From Desarmillaria ectypa (lineage: Eukaryota > Basidiomycota > Agaricomycetes > Agaricales > Physalacriaceae), in the NCBI GenBank assembly GCA_030407005.1, contig JAUDYN010000010.1, positions 186,001 to 250,000 on the forward strand: DNA of 64,000 nt. Direction: 5' to 3'. The translations under genes and the position numbers were made by a program. The notes under the pieces were generated by a model. That model saw only the letters and a program-made list of their open reading frames with translations. It searched no databases and was not told where the DNA came from. Positions 55,320 through 64,000 of the stretch are shown piece after piece. How positions within the stretch are numbered: position 1 is the stretch's first letter; every line of letters begins with the position of its first letter.

Positions 55320-55719
55320 TGTTAGGAACCATCTTAGTCACATGACTTGGGATGTCAGCTGTCCTCTTTGGGCTGTTACACATTCAAACAGTCACCCAGT
55401 TAGAGGATTAGGCTGGGTCTTTAGTATGTGAGAATAAGAGGTATATGATTTTAATTTAGTCAAAAGATGGAGTACAACTGTGAAGTTTACTCTACTTATA
55501 TACTGTTTTTATGGTGTTATATATAGATGAAATGATAGTGTCCATGCTGGAATGGTGTCGAAGTGGAATGGTCCAATAGAGAATGTCTGGGGTGACAATT
55601 GGTGGAAATGAGAGTAATGGTCAGCGAGTGGTTGGATATGAGTCAGAATCGATGGTTGATTAGATGGCTGAGTCATGGGTATGACTCAGATAAGATTAGA
55701 TAATGGAAAAATTGTAACA
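55320..55719 (-). repeat. Element B 5' LTR
   Basis: 400 bp, TGTTAGG...TAACA, followed by target duplication ATGTG. Shorter than its partner by one 16-bp gap. Confidence 0.93.
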
Positions 55720-55724
55720 ATGTG

Positions 55725-55825
55725 AGAGGCTTGGTTGAACTGAATATTGGTGTTATGGTGGGTATGATGGTGTTGCATAAGTACTGCAACATGAGTCATG
55801 ATAAGATAATGGAAAAATTGTAATA
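55725..55825 (-). repeat. Element C 3' LTR, second piece
   Basis: Continuation of 36784-37133 after the B insertion. It ends ATTGTAATA, where the other LTRs end TCGTAACA or TCATAACA, so even the terminus has mutated. The purine tract of C follows. Confidence 0.8.
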
Positions 55826-55857
55826 TTACCCCCTCTTTAAAGCAGTCATCCTGACTG

Positions 55858-58800
55858 CTATGGTTCCTCTTCAGGGGTTTTGAGTTGTGATTTTGCTTGA
55901 TTGACCCAGTATTGGTTAATGAGATGTTTCCACACATCTTTATCCAGGTTGACAATCCATTTTTGAAGTCTGTCTTTCCATTGGGCTAGATAAGTGATGT
56001 CCCTGTGGTCTGAATATTCATGATCAAGTAGATGAGTTACAATTTTGGTGGTGTGTAGAGCATGGTTAACATTAGCTTTGTACTCCAGAATCACATCTCT
56101 TACATTCATCATCTCTATTTCTTGGACCCATGAGTTGTGTTCCCTAGTCCATCCTTTCCATTTGACCAGATAGTCGGTGACTATCTTAAATGATTGTCCT
56201 TTCTTTGCTCATACTCAATGAGCTTGAGAGTCCAATACTTCTTTGATTTTGTATTCCTCCTGTCTATCTACAAGATTGGGAGGTGGGGGTGGCAGCTGTT
56301 GCTGGTTCAGGAATGAAGGTGTGACATATGGGGTCAATAGTTTTTCATTGAATCAGGGATGTATCTTCCAGTGTGGTGATAGTTTCAATTTGTACACTGC
56401 CACTCCTGTTTTTTCAATGATTTTGAATGGACCTGTTTGCTTGTCATCAAGTTTTTTCTTTGGTTGTGGAAGATGGAGGTTGGTCATGTCAAGCCATACA
56501 TGATCACCAACCTGATACTGTCATGGTGATTGTTTTGTTTTGTCATATTGCACCTTCATCTGCACTGCTGCCTTTTCCAACATGTCATGGACCTCTTTAT
56601 GGACTTGGGCCATTGTTTCTGCAAATTCTACAGCTGAGGGATTAGCAAATTGTGTTTGTCACATAGAGTTGGGAAGAAGTTGAGGATTTCTTCCATATAG
56701 GATCATGAATGGGCTTTTCCTGTTGCTGAATGCACTTGGTTATTATGTGCAAATTCTGTGAGTGGTAACCACTCCACCCAATTGGTTTGTCAGTGGTTGA
56801 CAAAGATCCATAGGTACTTTTCAATCTCTTGATTGACTCATTCTGTTTGTCCATCAGTCTGTGGATAGTATGCCATTGATGCATTCTGGGTTATATCCAG
56901 CATTCTATAGAGTTCTTTCATGAATGTGGATATGAATTGGGGGCCTCAGTCAGAAATGATAACCTGGGGCATTCTATATTTTGCATAGACTTGATTTTGA
57001 AGTATGCATGCCCATCCTTCAGTGGAGAGTTCTTCATGACAAGGAACTGGAATGATATTCTTGGAGAATCGATCGACAATGATGAGTAAGGCATCATAGC
57101 CTTCTGATTCTGGGAGTCCAGTATTCATGTTGACTGAAATATGGGTCCAGGGGGCATCTGGAATGATGTTGGGATAGAGTAGGGCAGGCTTTGCCTGAGT
57201 ATTGCTTTTGGTTCTTTGGCAGGTTTCACATCCTTTAATGTAGATTTCCATGTCCCATTTCACTTTGGGCCACCAATAATCTCATAGGATTAATTCAGTG
57301 GTTTTAGCAATTCCAGGATGTCCAACCATTATGTGATCATGGTGTTGAGCAATGATTCCCCCCCACAAACTTTTGTCTTTTGGGATATAGATTCATCCAT
57401 CATACCAGAGAAGGTCATCCTTCTGAGTGATTCCTCATTTGTGATTAAGGGATTTTTCAATTCCTAAATCCCACTGTTTCCATTGTTGAGTAGCATCTTT
57501 TATATGTATTATCTGTTCATCATAGGTGGGCAACATGAGTGCCTGAAAATGTTCTGGGGAAAGAACAACTATATTTTTATTGTTATTTTTTTCTTGATCA
57601 TGATCATCACATCAGCTGAGCAGATCAGCCTTCTTGTTTGCCATTCCCACTTTGTGCTGAAGAATAAAATGATATTCAGATAGTTTGGTGACCCATTGAG
57701 CTTGTCAATGGTTCAACTTCTGTGGTTTGCAGAAATATTGGAGATTTTGATGATCTGTCCATATCTCGATTTCCTCTTTGGCACCCATCAAATAATGTTG
57801 CCATTCCTCTAGCACTAACATGATTGCCAGCAGCTCCTTGTCATATATTTCATAGTTCTGTTTGGTCATGGTCAAGGCTTTGGACATGAATGTGACTGGT
57901 CTCCATTTCCTGTTTTGTTCCTGAGAGAGAACAGCACTGATGGCTCTGTCACTTGAGTCTGCTTCTACTCTGAATTTTCCTTCATCAGAGAGGATTGTCA
58001 GGACAACATTGGTGGTCATTAGTCATTTAAGCTGAATGAATGCCTTCTCCTGTTCCAGTCTCCATGTCCAGTCAACCTTGCCTGTTAACTGTGTTAGAGG
58101 TCTGACCATTTTGAAATAGTTGCAAATGAATTTCCAATAGAAATTGGTGAATCCTAAAAAGGATTGAAGTTCCTTTTTCTTTGTAGGGGTTGGCCATTCT
58201 ACAATTTGAGTGACCTTGACAGGATCCATGCAAATGGCATCTTTGCTGATGATTACTCCTAAATACTCAGTCTCAAGTGCTTCAAATTTGCACTTTTCTG
58301 CTTTTAGGAACAATTTGTTTTCTCATAATCATTGGAGAACTTGTCATACAATGATTTGGTGTTCAGAGAGTGACTTGGTGAAAATGAGAATATCATTGAG
58401 ATAGATGGTAAATTTTCCTCCTGCAATGAGGTCCTTGAAGATGTTGTTCATCATCCACTGGAATGTGGCTGGTGAATTTATGAGGCCAAAGAACATAACT
58501 ATTGGTTTGAAAAGTTCTCAGTTAGTTTGGAAAGCTGCCTTTTCTTCATCCCCATCACAGATGCATACATTGTTGTAGCCCCATCTAATGTCTAGCTTGG
58601 AGAAATACTTGGCTCTGTGTAGTTTATTGATGAGTTCAGAAATTAAGGGAAGGAGATAATGGTTTTTGATTGTTATTTCATTTAACTTCTAATAATCTTG
58701 TACTGAACATAGAGACCCATCTTTCTTTTTGACAAAGAAAAAGAGTGAGGCGAATGGAGATTTCAAGGGACAGATTCATCCAGAGTCCAGGTTTTCATCA

Positions 58801-60011
58801 AGGAACTTATCCAATTGTTCTTGCTTGTCACAATTGAGTGGGTAGACTTTGCAGTCCAGCATGGATTTAGCATTGGGGATTGGCTCAATAGCATGATCCC
58901 AAGCTTTCTATTCAGAGATTTCATCAAAGCTTTCTTTTGAGAATAAATCTCTAAAGCTCTGATATTAAGGGGGTACCAGTTCCTCAAATGTCTTCTTTGG
59001 CTTTTCCACATTTGCCACTGCTGCCATTTCATTGGTGTGGTGTACTGCTCATAGAAGGATTTCTGCCTGCATATTGATCATAAGAATACTTTCACCTTTT
59101 TCCAATTCCTCATCCCATTGGTCTTTGCTGTCAACATCAGGAAGGGAAAATAGACTTTTGATGCATGAGCATCATCCAAAAGTCATTCGACCCATTTTCC
59201 AATTGATTAACAGGTTATAGCATTTAAGCCAGTCATGCTCCAGATACATTGTTTTGGAGCCTAGATCAGTGACTGCTAGGTTGATTCATTCAGTGTGGTC
59301 TCCAATAGTCATTCAGATTTCCACAAATTCAGTTATGTCACCAGCCTTGTTATGAGTTCCATTGGCATTATAGACAGAGATAGGGACTGCAGCTTTTCAG
59401 ATGTCCAACTGGTGTTGTTGGATGTAGTTTTGGTTGTCAGCATCTGTTTCCCAGTGCAGGGAGCCAATTTGATGTCCATCAGGAAATCCTGTCCAGAATT
59501 ATTGGTACCATGGATGTATCAAATTGGTTTGTGAAGTTTGTAGAGCTTTTCATGGGCTAGGCTCTCTTCAGTCTTTGAACTCTGAATGAGTTCTTTGGTG
59601 AGTTCTCCAAGTCATTTGGAATGAATCCAAATAGAGAAAATGGCTTTGGTAACAGCCAAGTTCTTTGCAGTATGGACAGCACATAGAGTCCAGTCAACTC
59701 CAAATAGTCTATACCACATGTGATTTGATTCTTTTGGAATCATTGGGAGTTCAGGAATCAGTACCCCTTTGTTAGAGAGTGGTTCAGGTTTTGGGATATG
59801 AGTTTGTTTGGCTTTCCAGATTTGGAATGCCATATCATCTTCTTCATCAGGTACTTCAATGATGGTGGTGGTTCTACTGGAGTGCCCCCTCTTTACTGCC
59901 TGGGTGCTAGCAGCTTCCTTCTGTTCTTCAGCCTGCACCTGCACTGGTTTGATGGTAGCAACCCTACCATCCTCATGACTATTGTCAGACACAGGTCCTG
60001 GAACTGATACA
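55858..60011 (-). pseudogene. Element C pol, heavily decayed
   Basis: Recognisable remains, from the 5' side: protease-region N-terminus (SDNSHEDGRVATIKP, 59990), RT with YLND at 58392-58403, RNase H (YEIYDKELLAIM near 57845), integrase (CETCQRTK near 57220, VDRFSKN near 57060), and a C-terminal part up to the stop at 55858. The chromodomain is barely kept (about 56170-56130). The protease DSG block seen in A and B is lost to a deletion near 59430. Almost no CG pairs remain in long stretches. Confidence 0.85.
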
Positions 60012-60016
60012 GTATA

Positions 60017-60438
60017 TGTTATGTACCGACTTGGGCATGTGACTTGGGGCAGTCAGCTGATCCCTCTGGGCTGTTACGCATTCAAACGATCACCCAAGTG
60101 AGAGAAGAAGCCAATAGCCTTCTGTGTTGTGCAAACAAGAAGTATATGGTTTTAATTTAAACAAGAGATAGAGTACAACAGTCTAGTTTACTCTGTTTAT
60201 ATAGTATTTCTATGGCATGTATATTTAGGTGAAACACTACAGTCTATGCACAAACAGTGTCGAAGTTGGATGATCTGGGAGGATCATAGAACCAATAGAA
60301 AGTGTCTGGGGTGACAGACGGTGAGAACGAGGGTTGTAGCCAGCGAATAGCTGGATATGAGTCGGTTTTTGGATTAGATTAGGCAGATGAGTCATGGATA
60401 TGACTCAGATAAGATAAGATAACGGAAAAATCATAACA
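60017..60438 (-). repeat. Element D 3' LTR
   Basis: 422 bp, TGTTATGTACC...TAACA, followed by the purine tract AAGGGGGTAA on the minus strand. Confidence 0.92.
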
Positions 60439-60471
60439 TTACCCCCTTGTTAAAAGCAGTCGTCCCGACTG

Positions 60472-63400
60472 CTAAGGCTCTTCCAAAAGGGTGTCAAACT
60501 GTGTTGCAATTTGACTGATCCAGTACTGATCAATCAAGTTCTTCCATATTTCTTCATCTGGATTGATAATCCATTTGATGTGTCCATCTTTTCATTTGGC
60601 AAGGTAAGCTATGTCGCCATGTTCTGAGTATTTGTGGTCCAGTATTTTGACCACTATTTTCCTGGTTGCAATTTTTGGAGTGTATATGGCACGGTTTATG
60701 CTAGCCTGATACTCTTGGATTGCTTCCAAGGCGTTCATCATTTCGTTCTCTTGGACCCATGAATTGTGTTCACGAGTCCATCCCTTCCATTTGACTAGGT
60801 AGTCTGTGACCTCCCTAGATGGTTGTCCTCGCTTGGATCGTACCTTTCTGGTGCGCAAATCCAAGACTTCTTCGATCTCGTATTCTTCTTGACCATCAAT
60901 GAGGTCCAGAGGAGGAGGCGGCGGTTGTTCTTGGTTTATGAATGAAGGTGCGACATATGGAGTCAACAGCTTCTCATTGAACCAGGGATGGATCTTCCAA
61001 TGTGGCGGCAACTTCAACTTGTACACTGCTGCTCCGGACTTCTCTATGATTTCGAATGGTCCTGTTTGTTTATCGTTGAGCTTTTTCTTTGGTCGTGGAA
61101 GGTGAAGGTTGGCAGTGTCTGGCCATACCTTATCTCTGATCTTGTACTCCCTTTGAGTCTGTTTCTTTTTGTCATATTGCGCCTTCATTTGTGCCGTGGC
61201 CTTTTCTAACGCTTCATGGACCTCCTTATGGACCTTGGCCATAGTTTCCATGAAGTCGACAGCTGCAGGATTTGCGAAGCTGGTTTTCTGTATCGACTTG
61301 GGAATGAGTCAGGGATTTCATCCGTATAGGACCATGAAAGGACTTTTGCCCATGGCCAAGTGGACTCAGTTGTTGTGGGCGAATTCTGCGAGTGGTAGCC
61401 ATGCTACCCAGTCAGTCTGTCAGTGATTGACAAAGATGCAGAGGTATTTCTCGACCTCCTGGTTGACTCTCTCTGTCTGTCCGTCTGTCTGCGGGTGGTA
61501 GGCCGTGGACGCATTCTGGGTGATGTTCAGCATTTGATAGAGTTCCTTCATGAATGTTGAAACGAATTGTGGTCCTCTATCTGAGATGACCACTTGCGGC
61601 ATTCCATGCTTTGCGTATACGTGGTTGTGAAGTATCAATGCCTATCCTTCAGTGGATAACTCCTCATTACACGGAATCAGGAGGATGTTCTTGGAGAAAT
61701 GATCTACTATGACCAGTAGAGCGTTAAATCCATCTGACTCGGGTAGTCCAGTGACCATGTCAACTGATATATGTGTCCATGGCATGTCGGGTATTGCGTT
61801 GGGGTGAAGGGGTGCCGCCTTGGCTTGCATATCACTCTTCGTCCTTTGACAAGTCTTGCATCCCTTGATGTAAGACTCTACGTCCTTCTTCATCTTCAGC
61901 CACCAATACTCACGAAGTATGAGTTCCTTGGTCTTGGCTATTCCTGGGTGTCCAGCAGTGATGTGATCATGGAATTGGGCGATGATCTCACCATGTAGTA
62001 TTGAGTCGTTGGGAATATAGACTTGTCCGTCGTACCACAGGATTTCGCTTTCCTGGGTGATTCCTCGTTCGTGGTTAAGGGACTTCTCGATTCCCTGGTC
62101 CCACTGTTCCTTCTGCTTCATTGCGTCTCTTATACGCATGATCCTTTCTTCCGTGGTTGGTAGTACCAATGCTCGGAAGTGCTCCGGGGATAGAACGACA
62201 ATGTTTTGATTGTCTTCTTTTCCCTGATCATGATCGTCTCGTCTGCTGAGAAGATCAGCCTTTTGATTAGCGGTTCCAGCTTTATGTTGAAGAATAAAGT
62301 GGTACTCCGCTAGTTTGGTGACCCACCGAGCTTGTCAGCGATTCAACTTCTGGGGTTTCTGGAAGTATTGGAGATTCTGGTGGTCAGTCCAGATCTCAAC
62401 GGTCTCTTTGGCGCCCATGAGATAATGGCGCCATTCTTCTAATGCCAGCATGATTGCAAGCAACTCCTTGTCGTAAATTTCGTAGTTGCGTTCAGTAGCG
62501 GTGAGCGCTTTTGACATGAAGGTGACAGGCCTCCATTTGCCTTCCTTTTCTTGGCTTAGGACGGTGCCAATGGCTCCGTCACTGGCATTGGCTTCTACTC
62601 GGAACTTTCCATCATCCGAAGGAATCGTAAGAACTACGTTTGTCGTCATTAGCTTCTTGAGCTGATTAAATGCTTGTTCTTGTTCTGGTCCCCACGTCCA
62701 GTCTACCTTTCCGGTTAACTGGGTAAGGGGATGCACTATCTTGGAGTAGTCCTTGATGAACTTCTGGTAGAAGTTTGTGAATCCTAAGAATGACTGTAAC
62801 TCCTTTTTCCTTGTCGGGGTTGGCCATTCCGCTATTCCTGCAATCTTGACTGGGTCCATGCGAATGGCATCTTTGCTGATGATAACTCCTAGGTATTCGG
62901 TTTCGAGTACTTTGAACTCGCATTTTTCTGCTTTGAGGAACAGCTTGTTCTCTCGAAGTCTTTGGAGTACTTGTCATACTACATTCCGGTGTTCTGACAA
63001 GGATTTGGTGAAAATAAGTATGTCGTCAAGGTAAATAGTGACTTTTCCTCCGGCGATCAAATCCTTAAATATGTCGTTCATCATCCACTGGAATGTGGCT
63101 GGTGAATTGGTGAGTCCAAAGAACATAACTGTAGGCTCAAAGAGTCCTTGGTTAGTTCTAAACACTGCTTTTTCTTCATCTCTGTCTCGAATACGGACAT
63201 TGTTGTAGCCCCATCGTATGTCCAGCTTGGAGAAGTACTTGGCTCCCCGTAGCTTGTCAATTAGCTCAGAAATGAGTGGAAGGGGATAACGATTCTTGAT
63301 CATCATTTTGTTCAACTTCCGGTAATCCTGAACCAGTCATAGGGAGCCGTCCTTTTTCTTGACGAAGAAGAAGGGGGACTTCGAGGGATGAATTCATCCT

Positions 63401-64000
63401 GAGTCTAAGTTCTCATCCAAGAACTTGTCCAACTGTTCCTGCTCATTGCGATTGAGCAGGTACACCTTGCAATCCAAGGTAGATTTCGTGTTGGGGACCA
63501 GCTCAATCGTGTGGTCCCAGGGTCTTCTTTCCGGTAACTCGTCAAAGCTTTCTTTAGAGAATAAATCTCTAAAGCTTTGATACTGAGGAGGCACGAGCTC
63601 CTCAAACATCTGTTTCGGCTTTTCAGCATTGGCTGCTGCAGCCAACTTGTTCGCATGATGGATGGCACGAAGTATGATTTCTTCTTGCATGTTGACGGCA
63701 AGAATACTTTCTCCTTCCTCGAGCTCTTTGTCCCATCGGTCCTCTTCATCTGCGTCAGGCAAGGCGAAATAGTTTTGAACGCAATGACATCATCTGAATG
63801 TCAAGGTTCCTGCCTTCCAGTTGATGAAAGGATTGTGGCATTTAAGCCAGTTGTGGCCCAAGTACATGGTCTTGGAACTGAGGTCTGTGACTGCGAGATT
63901 GATTCTCTTGCTATGTCCTCCAATTGTCATCCGGAGTTCTACGAACTCGGTGATGTCCCCTGCCTTATTGCACGTTCCATCGGCATTATAGACTGGTATA
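60472..64000 (-). pseudogene. Element D pol (RT to chromodomain), partial, a few stops
   Basis: The best-kept Pol of the window. RT has [26 protein letters not shown] and an intact YLDD at 63022-63033. RNase H has YEIYDKELLAI and WTDHQN; integrase has HHCC residues (HDHITAGHPG, CKTCQRTK), VDMVTGLP, VISDRGPQF and DGQTERVNQE. The end has DYLVKWKGWT (chromodomain, about 60807-60778) before the stop at 60472. Single stops remain, for example where the RT would continue after LDENLDSG (63394), after KLNR (62335), after STEG (61642), after IFVNH (61420) and after DIAYLAK (60592). It is therefore not functional as it stands, but only lightly damaged. Confidence 0.9.

Larger units (their letters stand above)
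37134..55719 (-). mobile_element. Element B: Ty3/gypsy chromovirus, full-length but dead, host of element A
   Basis: Bounded by LTRs starting TGTTAGG at 37134 and ending TAACA at 55719, with perfect 5-bp target duplications ATGTG (37129-37133 and 55720-55724). Without the inserted A (and one copy of GACAA) it is about 8.4 kb. Order on the minus strand: 5' LTR, 5' leader frame with hydrophobic helix, gag, protease, RT, RNase H, integrase with chromodomain, purine-rich tract AAGGGGGTAA, 3' LTR. Confidence 0.92.
36784..60016 (-). mobile_element. Element C: oldest chromovirus of the nest, interrupted by B and D
   Basis: Its parts inside the window are the 3' LTR in two pieces (36784-37133 and 55725-55825) and the pol region 55858-60011. 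The 18.6 kb between the LTR pieces is element B with its nested cargo. The 5' part is displaced beyond the window by element D, which starts at 60017. It has the lowest CG content of the four elements and the most stops. The left LTR boundary at TGTTGAC (36784) is uncertain because no partner LTR is visible. Confidence 0.75.
60017..64000 (-). mobile_element. Element D: youngest chromovirus, 3' part, inserted into C
   Basis: 3' LTR and most of pol are in the window; protease, gag and 5' LTR lie beyond 64000. The five bases before the LTR, GTATA (60012-60016), should recur directly after its 5' LTR. It has the most CG pairs and the fewest stops of the four elements. Confidence 0.88.

Noticed and set aside
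1..64000. CRISPR arrays, operons, riboswitches, bacterial-type signals
   Set aside because: The window is eukaryotic with spliced genes; no regularly spaced identical repeats with unique spacers and no such regulatory structures were seen.

Overview
The window looks like nuclear DNA of a filamentous basidiomycete, most likely an Agaricomycete mushroom. The evidence is short (about 45-75 bp) GT-AG introns, a basidiomycete-type sesquiterpene synthase, a family of small secreted six-cysteine proteins, a kinase fragment of the mushroom-expanded type, and chromodomain Ty3/gypsy retrotransposons (chromoviruses). No rRNA, tRNA or CRISPR array was recognised. No species is claimed.

Layout. (1) 1-4224: a CpG-poor transposon block with a minus-strand gag fragment, a 1.35 kb unclassified repeat and an LTR fragment. 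(2) About 4225-36370: a gene-bearing island. It holds four related secreted-protein loci (one decayed copy at 4493-5086, intact genes at 8449-9084, 12853-13502 and 16111-16733), a nucleotidyltransferase-like gene (5573-6748), a sesquiterpene synthase (24140-25433), a short-chain dehydrogenase (28507-29805), an orphan 202-aa protein (33093-33701) and a three-finger C2H2 protein (34138-35374). Between the genes is a patchwork of diverged segmental duplications, plus five solo LTRs of two small families, all with perfect 5-bp target duplications. (3) About 36370-64000: nested chromoviruses, all read on the minus strand. Element C (oldest, LTR from about 36784) received element B (37134-55719, TSD ATGTG) in its 3' LTR; B received element A (37429-47566, TSD GACAA) in its own 3' LTR; A carries an opposite-strand fragment F (43499-45803). 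Element D (from 60017) inserted into C and runs off the window.

All retrotransposon reading frames are interrupted by stops and frameshifts. The decay is mainly CG to TG/CA, as expected from 5-methylcytosine deamination. It is strongest in C and weakest in D, in agreement with the nesting order. In A, B and C the reverse-transcriptase YLDD box has become YLND through such a change; D retains YLDD.

The intact host genes most likely to act together are the secreted-protein paralogues, which share an upstream box and exon structure. More speculatively, the sesquiterpene synthase and the dehydrogenase, 3 kb apart on the same strand, may cooperate. The most unusual structural features are the LTR-in-LTR nest, the 1.35 kb repeat found at two minus/plus element junctions, and a conserved 5' leader frame in A and B that encodes a hydrophobic helix followed by a proline-rich tail.
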